DNA from: Streptomyces tateyamensis
GTDB lineage: Bacteria > Actinomycetota > Actinomycetes > Streptomycetales > Streptomycetaceae
Direction of reading: 5' to 3'
Length of the DNA stretch: 64,000 bases
NCBI RefSeq assembly: GCF_003205575.1
Contig: NZ_PYBW01000084.1
Span: forward strand, 41,810-105,809
The translations under genes were made by a program, and so were the position numbers. Shown one piece after another: positions 37,680 through 46,823 of the stretch (positions within the stretch are counted from its first letter, which is position 1; every line of letters starts with the position of its first letter). The notes under the pieces were generated by a model. It had not been told where the DNA came from. It did no database searches and worked only from the letters and a program-made list of their open reading frames with translations.

Positions 37680-39515
37680 TCAGGCCTCCTTGACGGCGGC
37701 GGAGGTGGCGGCGGGACGGCGGCGGCTGCTGCGCAGCGGCGCGCGGGCACCCAGGCGCTTCGGGTCCAGGCCGGACCACGGGTGGCCCTCGGCGAAGAAC
37801 CTGCGGCGCGCCAGCAGGGTGATCAGCGGCTTGGTGAACAGGAAGATCACCACGACGTCCAGCAGCGTGGTCAGACCCAGGGTGAAGGCGAAGCCCTGCA
37901 CCTTGCCGACCGAGACGAAGTAGAGCACCGCGGCACAGAGGAAGGAGACGAAGTCCGAGACCAGGATGGTGCGCCGGGCCCGGGGCCAGGCGCGCTGGAC
38001 GGCCGCGCGCAGCGGGGAGCCCTCGCGCACCTCGTCGCGGATCCGCTCGAAGTACACGATGAAGGAGTCGGCGGTGATACCGATCGCGACGATCGCACCG
38101 CAGATCGCGGGCAGGTTGAGCGCGAAGCCGATCGAGGCGCCGAGCAGCGTCATGATCGAGTAGGTCAGCACCGCGGAGACCACCAGGCCGGCGATCGACA
38201 CCAGGCCGAGGCCGCGGTAGTAGATCAGCGAGTAGAGGATCACCAGCGCCATGCCGATCGCACCGGCGATCAGGCCGGCGTGCAGCTGGTCACTGCCCAG
38301 GGCGGCGGTCACCGTGGTGACGTCGCTCTTGTCGAAGCTCAGCGGCAGCGCGCCGAAGCTCAGCACGTTGGACAGGCCGGTCGCGTCGTCCTGCGAGAAG
38401 GAGCCGGAGATCACGGCGTTGCCGCCGGTGATCGCCTGCGAGACGTACGGGTGGGAGACCACCTTGCCGTCCAGCACGATGGCGAACTGGTTGCCCGGGC
38501 CGCCGCTGGCGCCGAGGGCGGCCAGCTTGCCGGTGGTGTCGGCGAAGGCCTTGGAGCCGGCGTCGTTGAACGCGAGCTGGACCTCCCAGCCCTGGGCGCG
38601 CTGGGTGTCGTACCCGGCCTGGGCCTTGGAGACGTCGGAGCCGTTGACCGCGACCGGGCCGAGCGCGAACTTCATCCAGACGTTCTGCTCCTTGTTGTAG
38701 GAGCAGGCGACCGAGTTCTTGGCCGGGTCGGTCTGGTAGTCGATCCGCTGGGCGGGCACCGAGCAGTCGAGCCCGGCGAACTGCGCCTGCAGGTCCTGCG
38801 GCACGGTGCCCTGGGTGGTCAGCGCGGTGATGTCGGCGTTGCTGGTCGGCACCGCGGTGGGCGCGGCCGAGCCGGTCGGCGCGGCGCTGCCCGAGGGCGC
38901 GGCGGAGCCGGAGGCAGACGGCGAGGCGGAGGCCGACGCGCTGCTGCTGGGGTCCGCGGCCTTCAGGCCCTCGGAGAGCGCGCGGCCGGCCTTGGAGGGG
39001 CTGGCCGAGGCGGAGGCGCTCGGCGAGCTCGAACCGGCCGAGGCGGCGGCGCTCGGCGAGGCGGAGCCGGAGGGCGCCGCCGAGCCGGAGGGCTTGGCAC
39101 TGGGCTGGGCGGGGAGCGGACCGGACATCGCCGTGGCCAGCACCGGGCGGAAGAACAGCTTCGCGGTGGTGCCGACCTGCTCGGCAGCCTGCTGGCTGTT
39201 GGTGCCCTTGGGGATGTTGACAATGATGTTGTCACTCCCCTGGGTCTGGACCTCGGCCTCGGACACACCGAACGCGTTGACGCGCTTCTGGATGATGCTG
39301 ACCGCGGTGTCCATGTTGGCCGGGTTGATCGCGGCCTTGTCCTTGGACGTGGCCGTCAGCGTGATGCTGGTACCCCCCGCAAGGTCGATCCCGAGGCGAG
39401 GCGTCCTGTGGCCCGTCCCGAACATGAGGGCGACCAGTCCGACGGTGACCACCAGGATGAAGGCCAGCGCCCTCGCCGGGTAACCGTCGCGCGGACGCGA
39501 CTTGGGTGTTGCCAC
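37680..39515 (-). CDS. secD: protein export membrane protein SecD with low-complexity insertion
   Basis: About 611 residues. First membrane helix near 15-33 with GTGHRTPRLGIDLAGGTSITL directly after it; five further helices lie in the C-terminal third, including the signature AICGAIVAIGITADSFIVYFERIRDE. The extracytoplasmic P1 region carries a ~90-residue insertion of Ser, Ala, Pro and Gly (encoded about 38845-39115). GTG 39515 (VATPKSRPRDG) is preferred because GGGAG precedes it; an ATG eight codons upstream lacks a ribosome site. Follows yajC, precedes secF. Confidence 0.95.
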   Translation of the reverse strand: MATPKSRPRDGYPARALAFILVVTVGLVALMFGTGHRTPRLGIDLAGGTSITLTATSKDKAAINPANMDTAVSIIQKRVNAFGVSEAEVQTQGSDNIIVNIPKGTNSQQAAEQVGTTAKLFFRPVLATAMSGPLPAQPSAKPSGSAAPSGSASPSAAASAGSSSPSASASASPSKAGRALSEGLKAADPSSSASASASPSASGSAAPSGSAAPTGSAAPTAVPTSNADITALTTQGTVPQDLQAQFAGLDCSVPAQRIDYQTDPAKNSVACSYNKEQNVWMKFALGPVAVNGSDVSKAQAGYDTQRAQGWEVQLAFNDAGSKAFADTTGKLAALGASGGPGNQFAIVLDGKVVSHPYVSQAITGGNAVISGSFSQDDATGLSNVLSFGALPLSFDKSDVTTVTAALGSDQLHAGLIAGAIGMALVILYSLIYYRGLGLVSIAGLVVSAVLTYSIMTLLGASIGFALNLPAICGAIVAIGITADSFIVYFERIRDEVREGSPLRAAVQRAWPRARRTILVSDFVSFLCAAVLYFVSVGKVQGFAFTLGLTTLLDVVVIFLFTKPLITLLARRRFFAEGHPWSGLDPKRLGARAPLRSSRRRPAATSAAVKEA

Positions 39516-39623
39516 CTTGCTCGTTTCTCCCTGTCCCATGCCGCTGGCACTGCGCCGCCGACCCGCGGGAGCGGGCGGCGGCGCGAACCGCGGACAACCG
39601 TGAAGTTGTGCAGACCGCCCGGA

Positions 39624-40004
39624 CTACTTGGTAGCGGGCTTCTCGCTGCCGGCCGTGTCCAGGCCGGCCTCGTCCACCGCGTCCTCGACGGACTCGGTGG
39701 CGACACCATCCACCGGCTCGTCCTCAGCGGGACGGCCGTTGATGATCTCGTCGTACTCCTGCGGATCGATCACGGCGGCAACGGCACTCTTGGCGAAGTG
39801 CGTCACCACACCGGGCGCGATCTCCAGCCCCACGGTGGAGTCGTTGATCGACTTCACCGTCGCGTACAGCCCCCCGATGGTCCGCACGCCGGAGCCCTCG
39901 ACCATCGCCGACTGCATGCTCTGAGCCTGCTGCTGACGCTTCTTCTGCGACCGGAACATCAGGATGATCGCAGCGATCGGGAGGAGGAAAATGATGTAAC
40001 TCAC
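39624..40004 (-). CDS. yajC: preprotein translocase subunit YajC
   Basis: Small SecDF-associated membrane protein, 126 residues. A single N-terminal transmembrane helix (YIIFLLPIAAIILMF) is followed by RSQKKRQQQAQ and the family SH3-like part GSGVRTIGGLYATVKSIND. The C-terminal third is acidic (EDEPVDGVATES) and probably disordered. GTG 40004 is chosen because AAAGGA stands nine bases upstream; the open frame continues upstream without similarity. First gene of yajC-secD-secF; 159 bases separate it from ruvB. Confidence 0.93.
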   Translation of the reverse strand: MSYIIFLLPIAAIILMFRSQKKRQQQAQSMQSAMVEGSGVRTIGGLYATVKSINDSTVGLEIAPGVVTHFAKSAVAAVIDPQEYDEIINGRPAEDEPVDGVATESVEDAVDEAGLDTAGSEKPATK

Positions 40005-40163
40005 AGCAGAAAGTCCTTTGCGGGTACCCGACTGATTACCCAGTTGCGAAGGTCGACCCGCCGGAGTGAGACGGGGCGGTCCGGCGAAGTCTAGGAGACC
40101 CGCCCTGATCGGACAACGCCAAGCATCGCATCCCAGGGCCAACAGTGGCGACCAAGGCCTGTG

Positions 40164-41246
40164 TCACGCGTCACTTGTCCCGAAGAGATCGGTTTGAGTA
40201 GGTACCACCCGCCCGCCGGCGGTGCCCGGGACCGGCGGCACCAGCCCGAGGTGCTGCCAGGCGGCGGCGGTGGCGATCCGGCCGCGCGGAGTCCGGGCCA
40301 GCAGCCCCTCGCGGACCAGGAAAGGCTCGGCCACCTCCTCGACCGTCTCGGCCTCCTCCCCCACCGCGACCGCCAGCGTGGACAGGCCCACCGGCCCGCC
40401 GCCGAACAGCCGCAGCAGCGCGCCCAGCACGGCCCGGTCCAGCCGGTCGAGACCGCGCTCGTCCACCTCGTAGACGGCCAGCGCCCGGGCCGCGATCGCG
40501 GCGGTGACCACCCCGTCGTGCTCGACCTGGGCGTAGTCCCGCACCCGGCGCAGCAGCCGGTTGGCGATCCGCGGGGTGCCGCGGGAGCGGCCGGCGATCT
40601 CGGCGGCGCCGGCCGGATCGATCTCGACGTCCAGCAGCGCGGCCGAGCGGTGCACCACCCGCTCCAGCTCGGCTGGGGCGTAGAACTCCATGTGGCCGGT
40701 GAAGCCGAAGCGGTCGCGCAGCGGCGGCGGCAGCAGGCCGGCCCTGGTGGTCGCGCCGACCAGGGTGAACGGCGGCAGCTCCAGCGGGATCGCGGTGGCG
40801 CCGGGGCCCTTGCCGACGATCACGTCGACCCGGAAGTCCTCCATCGCCATGTAGAGCATCTCCTCGGCGGGACGCGACATCCGGTGGATCTCGTCCAGGA
40901 AGAGCACCTCGCCCTCGGTGAGCGAGGAGAGGATCGCGGCCAGGTCGCCGGCGTGCTGGATGGCGGGGCCGGAGGTGATCCGGATCGGCGCGTTCAGCTC
41001 GGCCGCGATGATCATCGACAGGGTGGTCTTGCCGAGCCCGGGCGGGCCGGAGAGCAGCACGTGGTCGGGGGCGCTGCCGCGCATCCGGGCCGCCCGCAGC
41101 ACCAGCGAGAGCTGCTCGCGCACCCGCTCCTGGCCGATGAACTCGTCCAGCAGCTTGGGCCGCAGCGCCGCCTCCACCGCCTGGTCCGCATCGTCGGCGG
41201 CGGCGCCCACCAGCCGGTCGGCGGGGTCGGAGTCGTACGGACTCAT
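40164..41246 (-). CDS. ruvB: Holliday junction branch migration ATPase RuvB
   Basis: Hexameric AAA+ motor that drives branch migration with RuvA. About 360 residues: LDEFIGQERVREQL, Walker A SGPPGLGKTT, Walker B LFLDEIHRM, sensor-1 VGATTRAGLLPPPLRDRFG, arginine finger in the same block, and the winged-helix end with GLDRLDRAVL and RTPRGRIAT. ATG 41246 is preferred because GGAG lies nine bases upstream; the frame also opens at ATG 41261. Third in ruvC-ruvA-ruvB. Confidence 0.97.
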   Translation of the reverse strand: MSPYDSDPADRLVGAAADDADQAVEAALRPKLLDEFIGQERVREQLSLVLRAARMRGSAPDHVLLSGPPGLGKTTLSMIIAAELNAPIRITSGPAIQHAGDLAAILSSLTEGEVLFLDEIHRMSRPAEEMLYMAMEDFRVDVIVGKGPGATAIPLELPPFTLVGATTRAGLLPPPLRDRFGFTGHMEFYAPAELERVVHRSAALLDVEIDPAGAAEIAGRSRGTPRIANRLLRRVRDYAQVEHDGVVTAAIAARALAVYEVDERGLDRLDRAVLGALLRLFGGGPVGLSTLAVAVGEEAETVEEVAEPFLVREGLLARTPRGRIATAAAWQHLGLVPPVPGTAGGRVVPTQTDLFGTSDA

Positions 41247-41300
41247 CAGTGCTGGCTCCATGTCGACAAGTTGATGAAGGGTCAGATCGTCAGGTCGACG

Positions 41301-41912
41301 TCAGCGGGCCCGGCTCAGCGTCCGCAGCGCGGACTTGAGCAGCGCGCCGACGTCGGTGCGGGCCTGCGCCTCGGCCTCCGGGGTGACCGCGGCCACCGCC
41401 TCGTCCGCCTCGCGCGGCGCGTAGCCGAGTCCGACCAGCGCGGCGTGCAGCTGCTCGCTCCACGGCGCCGGGCCGCTCGCCACCGGCTGCTGGGCCGGTA
41501 CCGAGCCGTGCGGCGCGCCCAGCTTGTCCTTGTACTCCAGCAGCAGCTTGGCCGCCTTGGCCTTGCCGATCCCGGGGACCTTGATCAGCGCCCGCTCGTC
41601 GCCCTGGGCCACCGCGACCCGCAGCGCGTCGGGGCTGTGCACCCCGAGCATCGCCTGGGCCAGCCGCGGGCCGACCCCGGGGGCGGCCTGCAGCACCTCG
41701 AAGGTGGCCCGCTCGTCGTCGTCGGCGAAGCCGTAGAGGGTGAGCGAGTCCTCCCGGACCACCAGCGAGGTGGCCAGCCGGGCCGGCTCGCCGAGGCGCA
41801 GCGCGGCCAGCGTGGTCGGGGTGCACTGGACGGCCATGCCGACGCCGCCGACCTCGACCACGGCCACACCGGCCGACAGGGCCGCGACCGGCCCCTGCAC
41901 GAAGGCGATCAC
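41301..41912 (-). CDS. ruvA: Holliday junction-binding protein RuvA
   Basis: Tetrameric junction-recognition subunit. 203 residues: N-terminal OB fold (VIAFVQGPVAALSAGVAVVE, TSLVVREDSLTLYGFAD), two helix-hairpin-helix motifs (AAPGVGPRLAQAML and KVPGIGKAKAAKLL), and the C-terminal RuvB-contacting domain (LVGLGYAPREADEAV). GTG start overlaps the ruvC stop by 4 bases. Confidence 0.97.
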   Translation of the reverse strand: MIAFVQGPVAALSAGVAVVEVGGVGMAVQCTPTTLAALRLGEPARLATSLVVREDSLTLYGFADDDERATFEVLQAAPGVGPRLAQAMLGVHSPDALRVAVAQGDERALIKVPGIGKAKAAKLLLEYKDKLGAPHGSVPAQQPVASGPAPWSEQLHAALVGLGYAPREADEAVAAVTPEAEAQARTDVGALLKSALRTLSRAR

Positions 41913-42490
41913 GGGCGGTACTCCTGGTTCTCGGGGACGATGTGCCTGGGGTTGCTCTTGGGGACGATGCGCCTGGGGACGGCGGTGCGGGCCAGCGCCG
42001 CCGCGAGCTTGTCCTGCGCGGTTCCGCGCCAGATGTGACAGATCGCCAGCGCCAGCGCGTCCGCCGCGTCCGCCGGCTTGGGCGGGGCGTCCAGCCGCAG
42101 CAGCCGGGTGACCATCGCGGTGACCTGGGCCTTGTCGGCCCGCCCCGACCCGGTGACCGCCGCCTTCACCTCGCTGGGGGTGTGCAGCACCACCGGGATC
42201 CCGCGCCGGGTGGCGCACAGCATGGCCACCGCGCTGGCCTGCGCGGTGCCCATCACGGTGGCGACGTTGTGCTGGGCGAAGACCCGCTCGATGGCGACCA
42301 CGTCCGGGCGGTGGGCGGCCACCCACTCCTCCAGCCCCTGCTCGATCGCCAGCAGCCGCAGCGGGACGTCCTGTTCGGCGGGGGTGCGCACCACGCCGAC
42401 GCCGACCATCCGCAGCGCCCGGCCCGGCGACCCCTCCACCACGCCGACCCCGCACCTGGTCAACCCCGGGTCCACACCCAGTACCCGCAC
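41909..42490 (-). CDS. ruvC: crossover junction endonuclease RuvC
   Basis: Holliday-junction resolvase with an RNase H fold, 193 residues. Catalytic acids are in VLGVDPGLTRCG (Asp7), VAIERVFAQHN (Glu) and PADAADALALAICH (two Asp). The last ~40 residues are a basic extension beyond the E. coli protein. Start chosen is GTG 42490, with AAAGGG seven bases before it; the frame is open further upstream but without similarity. First of ruvC-ruvA-ruvB, with a terminator just upstream marking the end of the YebC transcript. Confidence 0.96.
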   Translation of the reverse strand: MRVLGVDPGLTRCGVGVVEGSPGRALRMVGVGVVRTPAEQDVPLRLLAIEQGLEEWVAAHRPDVVAIERVFAQHNVATVMGTAQASAVAMLCATRRGIPVVLHTPSEVKAAVTGSGRADKAQVTAMVTRLLRLDAPPKPADAADALALAICHIWRGTAQDKLAAALARTAVPRRIVPKSNPRHIVPENQEYRP

Positions 42491-42565
42491 CCGCCCGCCC
42501 TTTCGCCGCACACCAGTCCCACCTGCACAGACCCTAGCGGCACCGGCCGACAGCCCCGCCGACGA

Positions 42566-42603
42566 CACCGGCCCGGCGGTCCGTCAGGACCGCCGGGCCG
42601 GTG
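42566..42603 (-). terminator. terminator after the YebC gene
   Basis: Perfect 17-bp stem CACCGGCCCGGCGGTCC with loop GTCA, 16 bases past the YebC stop and ahead of ruvC. Confidence 0.9.
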
Positions 42604-42619
42604 GGGCGTCAGGTGCCGG

Positions 42620-43381
42620 TCACTCCGCGTCGAGCTGGGCGCCGACCTCGTCGGAGATGTCGAAGTTGGCGAAGACGTTCTGCACGTCGTCGCTGTCCTC
42701 CAGCGCGTCGATCAGCTTGAAGATCTTGCGCGCGCCGTCCACGTCGAGCTCGACCTGCATGCTGGGCACGAACGGGGACTCGGCCGAGTCGTAGTCCAGG
42801 CCGGCGTCGACCAGCGCGGTGCGCACGGTGACCAGCGCCGAGGGGTCGGAGATCACCTCGAGGGTGTCGCCGAGGTCGTTGACCTCGACGTCGAGGTCGG
42901 CCTCCAGGACGACCTCGACCACCTTGTCCTCGTCCACGCCGTTGGCCTTGGGGACGATCACCTGGCCCTTGCGGGAGAACAGGTAGGAGACCGAACCCGG
43001 GTCGGCCATCGAGCCGCCGTTGCGGGTCATGGCGACCCGCACGTCGGAGGCGGCGCGGTTGCGGTTGTCGGTCAGGCACTCGATCAGCACCGCGACACCG
43101 TTGGGGCCGTAGCCCTCGTACATGATGGTCTGGTAGTCGGCCCCGCCGGCCTCCAGGCCGCCACCGCGCTTGACGGCGCGGTTGATGTTGTCGATCGGGA
43201 CCGAGCTCTTCTTGGCCTTCTGGATGGCGTCGTAGAGCGTCGGGTTGCCGGCCGGGTCGGGACCGCCGGTCTTCGCCGCCACCTCGATGTTCTTGATCAT
43301 CTTGGCGAAGAGCTTGCCGCGCTTGGCGTCGATCACGGCCTTCTTGTGCTTGGTGGTAGCCCACTTAGAGTGGCCGGACAT
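42620..43381 (-). CDS. YebC/PmpR family protein
   Basis: 253 residues, the standard size: MSGHSKWATTKHKKAVIDAK at the start, then NPTLYDAIQKAKKSSVPIDN and YEGYGPNGVAVLIECLTDN, and NGGSMADPGSVSYLF. The family is described as transcriptional regulators and, more recently, as ribosome-associated factors easing polyproline stalls, which would parallel EF-P in this window. ATG 43381 is preferred, AAAGGAG being six bases upstream; a GTG precedes it by one codon. Conserved between pdxT and ruvC. Confidence 0.95.
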   Translation of the reverse strand: MSGHSKWATTKHKKAVIDAKRGKLFAKMIKNIEVAAKTGGPDPAGNPTLYDAIQKAKKSSVPIDNINRAVKRGGGLEAGGADYQTIMYEGYGPNGVAVLIECLTDNRNRAASDVRVAMTRNGGSMADPGSVSYLFSRKGQVIVPKANGVDEDKVVEVVLEADLDVEVNDLGDTLEVISDPSALVTVRTALVDAGLDYDSAESPFVPSMQVELDVDGARKIFKLIDALEDSDDVQNVFANFDISDEVGAQLDAE

Positions 43382-43461
43382 CACCAGCTCCTTTACGTCG
43401 CCAAAGGGGAATGAAACAGAGGAGATCCTACCGGTGTCGTACCCGGTCAGCTGGCACCCGG

Positions 43462-44088
43462 TCAGCTGCGGGCGGCCAGCGCCTCCTCGACCATGCGCAC
43501 GAAGAGCGCGTGCACCCGGTGGTCCCCGGTCAGCTCCGGATGGAAGGAGGTGGCCAGCAGGTTGCCCTGGCGCACCGCGACGATCCGCGACTCGGCGCCG
43601 TCGGCCGCCGGCAGCTCGGCCAGCACCTCGACGCCCGCGCCCACCGACTCCACCCAGGGGGCCCGGATGAAGACGCCGTGCACCGGCTCGCCCTCGAAGC
43701 CCTGGAAGTCGATCGCGGACTCGAAGGACTCGTTCTGCCGGCCGAAGGCGTTGCGGCGCACCGTCATGTCGATGCCGCCGACGCTCTGCTGGTCGTCCCG
43801 ACCGTCCAGGATCTTCTCGGCCAGCATGATCATGCCGGCGCAGGAGCCGTAGACCGGCATCCCGGCCGCGACCCGGGCGCGCAGCGGCTCCATCAGGTCG
43901 AAGGCCAGGGCCAGCTTGGACATGGTGGTGGACTCGCCGCCGGGTATGACCAGGGCGTCCACCTCGGCCAGCTCCTCGGTCCGGCGCACCGGACGGGCGA
44001 GTGCGTCCGCCTCGGCGAGCGCGATCAGGTGCTCACGGACGTCGCCCTGCAGGGCGAGGACACCGATCACTGGGGTACTGCTGGGCAC
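43462..44088 (-). CDS. pdxT: PLP synthase glutaminase subunit PdxT
   Basis: Releases ammonia from glutamine for PdxS in de novo pyridoxal 5'-phosphate synthesis. 208 residues with IGVLALQGDVREHL, IPGGESTTMSKL, the nucleophile Cys83 in YGSCAGMIMLAE, and His183/Glu185 in SFHPELTGD: a complete class I triad. GTG start. It follows pdxS by 107 bases on the same strand. Confidence 0.97.
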   Translation of the reverse strand: MPSSTPVIGVLALQGDVREHLIALAEADALARPVRRTEELAEVDALVIPGGESTTMSKLALAFDLMEPLRARVAAGMPVYGSCAGMIMLAEKILDGRDDQQSVGGIDMTVRRNAFGRQNESFESAIDFQGFEGEPVHGVFIRAPWVESVGAGVEVLAELPAADGAESRIVAVRQGNLLATSFHPELTGDHRVHALFVRMVEEALAARS

Positions 44089-44195
44089 GGGGAGTCACCT
44101 TCTGCTCGGAGAGGGAGAACGGGTGGGGAAGCAGCGCGGCCCGCCGCGCCGGTGGTGCGCGCGGCGGGCTGCCGGAGCGGGTGCGCGGGAGCCGG

Positions 44196-45110
44196 TTACC
44201 AGCCGCGGTTGGCGTAGCGCTCGGCCTCGGGCAGGGTGTCGCAGTTGATGCCGACCATGGCCTCGCCCAGACCGCGCGAGACGTCCGCGATCACCTTCGG
44301 GTCGTCGAAGAAGGTGGTGGCCTTCACCACGGCCGCGGCGCGCTTGGCCGGGTCGCCGGACTTGAAGATGCCCGAGCCCACGAAGACGCCCTCGGCACCG
44401 AGCTGCATCATCAGCGCGGCGTCGGCCGGGGTGGCCACGCCACCGGCGGAGAACAGCACCACCGGGAGCTTGCCCAGCTGCGCCACCTCCTTGACCAGCT
44501 CGTACGGCGCCTGCAGGTTCTTGGCCGCGACGTACAGCTCGTTCTCGTCCAGGGTGGTCAGGCGGCGGATGTCGGAGTTGATCTGGCGCATGTGGCGCAC
44601 CGCCTCGACCACGTTGCCGGTGCCGGCCTCGCCCTTGGAGCGGATCATCGCCGCACCCTCGGCGATCCGGCGCAGCGCCTCGCCCAGGTTGGTGGCACCG
44701 CAGACGAACGGGGTGGTGAACGCCCACTTGTCGGAGTGGTTCACCTCGTCGGCCGGGGTCAGCACCTCGGACTCGTCGATGTAGTCGACGCCGAGGGCCT
44801 GCAGCACCTGGGCCTCGACGAAGTGGCCGATCCGGGACTTGGCCATCACCGGGATGGACACGGCGCTGATGATGCCGTCGATCATGTCCGGGTCGGACAT
44901 CCGGGCCACGCCGCCGTCCTTGCGGATGTCGGCCGGAACCCGCTCCAGCGCCATGACAGCGACCGCGCCGGCGTCCTCGGCGATCTTGGCCTGCTCGGCG
45001 TTGACCACGTCCATGATCACACCGCCCTTGAGCTGCTCGGCCATGCCGCGCTTGACCCGGGCGGTACCGATCTGCGGCTGGTCGGCGGAAGCGGGAGTGC
45101 TGGTGGACAC
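44196..45110 (-). CDS. pdxS: PLP synthase subunit PdxS
   Basis: Builds pyridoxal 5'-phosphate from ribose 5-phosphate, glyceraldehyde 3-phosphate and PdxT-derived ammonia. 304 residues with GTARVKRGMAEQLKGGVIMD, the lysine in VMAKSRIGHFVEAQ, MIRSKGEAGTGNVVEAVRH and the C-terminal FVGSGIFKSGDP. Start chosen is GTG 45110 with GAGG six bases upstream. Very strongly conserved, as is typical. First gene of pdxS-pdxT; no MocR-type pdxR regulator lies adjacent. Confidence 0.97.
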   Translation of the reverse strand: MSTSTPASADQPQIGTARVKRGMAEQLKGGVIMDVVNAEQAKIAEDAGAVAVMALERVPADIRKDGGVARMSDPDMIDGIISAVSIPVMAKSRIGHFVEAQVLQALGVDYIDESEVLTPADEVNHSDKWAFTTPFVCGATNLGEALRRIAEGAAMIRSKGEAGTGNVVEAVRHMRQINSDIRRLTTLDENELYVAAKNLQAPYELVKEVAQLGKLPVVLFSAGGVATPADAALMMQLGAEGVFVGSGIFKSGDPAKRAAAVVKATTFFDDPKVIADVSRGLGEAMVGINCDTLPEAERYANRGW

Positions 45111-45252
45111 GTGAGACCTCACTCGAAGACGAACCGGTGTGCTATCGCCCTATCGTAGGCCGTCAAACTGCCGGATCGATGCGCCACCCGGTCCACCCCG
45201 ATGTGGCGGAATCGACAAAGAGGCCGGAAACCCGCCCTTGCGCCGGGCCGGA

Positions 45253-45798
45253 TCAGGCCGCTGCGCCCTGCCGTGCGAGGGCGGCCGGGACCTCGTCGTC
45301 CATCTCGAAGGCCAGCGGGAACGGGGCCTTGCCGGCCAGCCGGAAGTAGCGCACGAGCCGGTGGATGCGCACCGCGCGGGCCGCGCGCACCGCGTCGTTG
45401 TGGAACCGGCGGGCCATCGGCACCCGGCGCACCGCCGCGCTCAGCTCGCTCACCGCCTCCTCGCCGCCGGGCGCCGCACGCAGCTCGGCCAGCTGCTCCG
45501 GCTCGGCGAACACCGCACGCAGCGCCTGGCTCAGCTCGCTCTCCGCCACCTCGCGCTGCTCGGCGTCCGCCTGCCGGGCCGCGCGCGAGGCCTGGTAGAG
45601 CACCAGCGAGGTGGCCGGGTCGAGCAGTGAGGAGGTGGCCAGCTCCTGGGCCGCCGAGGCGCGGCGCAGCAGCTGCGCGTCCAGTGCGGCCCGGGCGGTG
45701 TCGATCCGCGCGTGCAGCCGGTCCAGCCGGCCGGCCGTCCAGCTCAGGTACAGCGCGAACAGCAGCACCGCCGCCGCGACCCAGATCCAGGTAGTCAC
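45253..45798 (-). CDS. LemA-like membrane protein
   Basis: 181 residues. One N-terminal transmembrane helix (about 3-21, WIWVAAAVLLFALYLSW) followed by a helical cytoplasmic part with RLDRLHARIDTARAALDAQL and the LemA-like end MARRFHNDAVRAARAVRI...FEMDDE. LemA proteins share the pattern of one anchor plus a helical bundle with an RxFNDAV-type motif; their role is not established. GTG 45798 chosen, with GGTAGG upstream. Between pdxS and a divergent secreted-protein gene, and possibly co-transcribed into pdxS. Confidence 0.65.
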   Translation of the reverse strand: MTTWIWVAAAVLLFALYLSWTAGRLDRLHARIDTARAALDAQLLRRASAAQELATSSLLDPATSLVLYQASRAARQADAEQREVAESELSQALRAVFAEPEQLAELRAAPGGEEAVSELSAAVRRVPMARRFHNDAVRAARAVRIHRLVRYFRLAGKAPFPLAFEMDDEVPAALARQGAAA

Positions 45799-45926
45799 AA
45801 GGCGCAAACCTACCGGGCCCCGACCGTTGCTTAGCCCATCCGGCGCCGCTGCCCGCATGGCTACCGGCTGACGATCCGTCAGTCTGCTCATCTGTATGCG
45901 GGGGGCCACTTCGAGAAGGGACCCGT

Positions 45927-46808
45927 ATGCGCAACGCCCTGCGCCGCAGCTGCCGCCTCGCCGCTGTCAGCGCTCTCGCCCTGGCCGGCTCGCTCGGCGG
46001 CTCGGTCACCGCCACCGCCGACGCACCCGGCCACTCGGGCTTCACCGTCGACGTCAACCTCACCGCCGCCGGCATCCAGGCGCCGGACAGCCACCCGGCC
46101 GGCACCGTCACGTTCCGGATCTCCACCGACGACCCGGGCAGCCGCCAGCTGCAGATCTTCAAGCCGCACCCGGGCGTGAGCATCGACCAGATGCTCGCCG
46201 ACACCGCCCGGGCGTTCGACCCGGCCACCGCCGCCGAGGGCATCCGTGCCCTCAACGCCGACGGCGAGGCGCTGGGCGGAGCCACGGCCACCCCCGCGAA
46301 CGCCGCGATCATGAGCGAGGACCTCGCCGAGGGCACCGTGTACCTGGTCGACCTCACTCCGGTGCAGTCCGGCGGCGCGCCCCTGGTCAAGCCGCTGGAG
46401 CTGTGCAAGGACGCCGGCTACCACCTGCCGCACTTCCCGCACGGCATCGTGATCCAGCACGAGACCGACCAGGGACCGCGGTTCCAGACCGAGGACGTGG
46501 ACAAGGCCGAGGGCTCCTACTACGTCCACAACTCCGCCACCGAACTGCACGAGATGGCGATCCAGCCGGTGGCGCCGGGCACCACCGACGAGCAGGTCCA
46601 GCAGTTCTTCGACGGCACCTACACCGGCCCGCCGCTGTTCACCGGCACCGCGGTCGGCCTGGGCGTCGTCTCCCCCGACCACTCGGTGGTCTTCCACGAG
46701 GACAAGCTGGCGCCCGGCACCTACGTGCTGCTCTGCTTCATCCCCGACGACAGCACCGGCATCCCGCACGCCTTCGAGGGCATGCACAAGGTGGTCGAGC
46801 TCAAGTAG
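45927..46808 (+). CDS. secreted cupredoxin-like protein
   Basis: 293 residues. A clear signal peptide (basic MRNALRRSCR, hydrophobic core to about 28, cleavage near TATA-DAPG). The C-terminal half looks like a cupredoxin: a strand with HNSATELHEMAI, then a final loop with Cys270, His281 and Met286 in a C-x10-H-x4-M arrangement, which with His208 could make a type 1 copper site. Plastocyanin has C-x2-H-x4-M, so the Cys-His spacing here is longer. No lipobox. Function unknown; electron transfer or copper handling is inferred only. Monocistronic, ending against pimA. Confidence 0.65.
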   Translation: MRNALRRSCRLAAVSALALAGSLGGSVTATADAPGHSGFTVDVNLTAAGIQAPDSHPAGTVTFRISTDDPGSRQLQIFKPHPGVSIDQMLADTARAFDPATAAEGIRALNADGEALGGATATPANAAIMSEDLAEGTVYLVDLTPVQSGGAPLVKPLELCKDAGYHLPHFPHGIVIQHETDQGPRFQTEDVDKAEGSYYVHNSATELHEMAIQPVAPGTTDEQVQQFFDGTYTGPPLFTGTAVGLGVVSPDHSVVFHEDKLAPGTYVLLCFIPDDSTGIPHAFEGMHKVVELK

Positions 46809-46823
46809 CGCGGCCCGCGGCCC

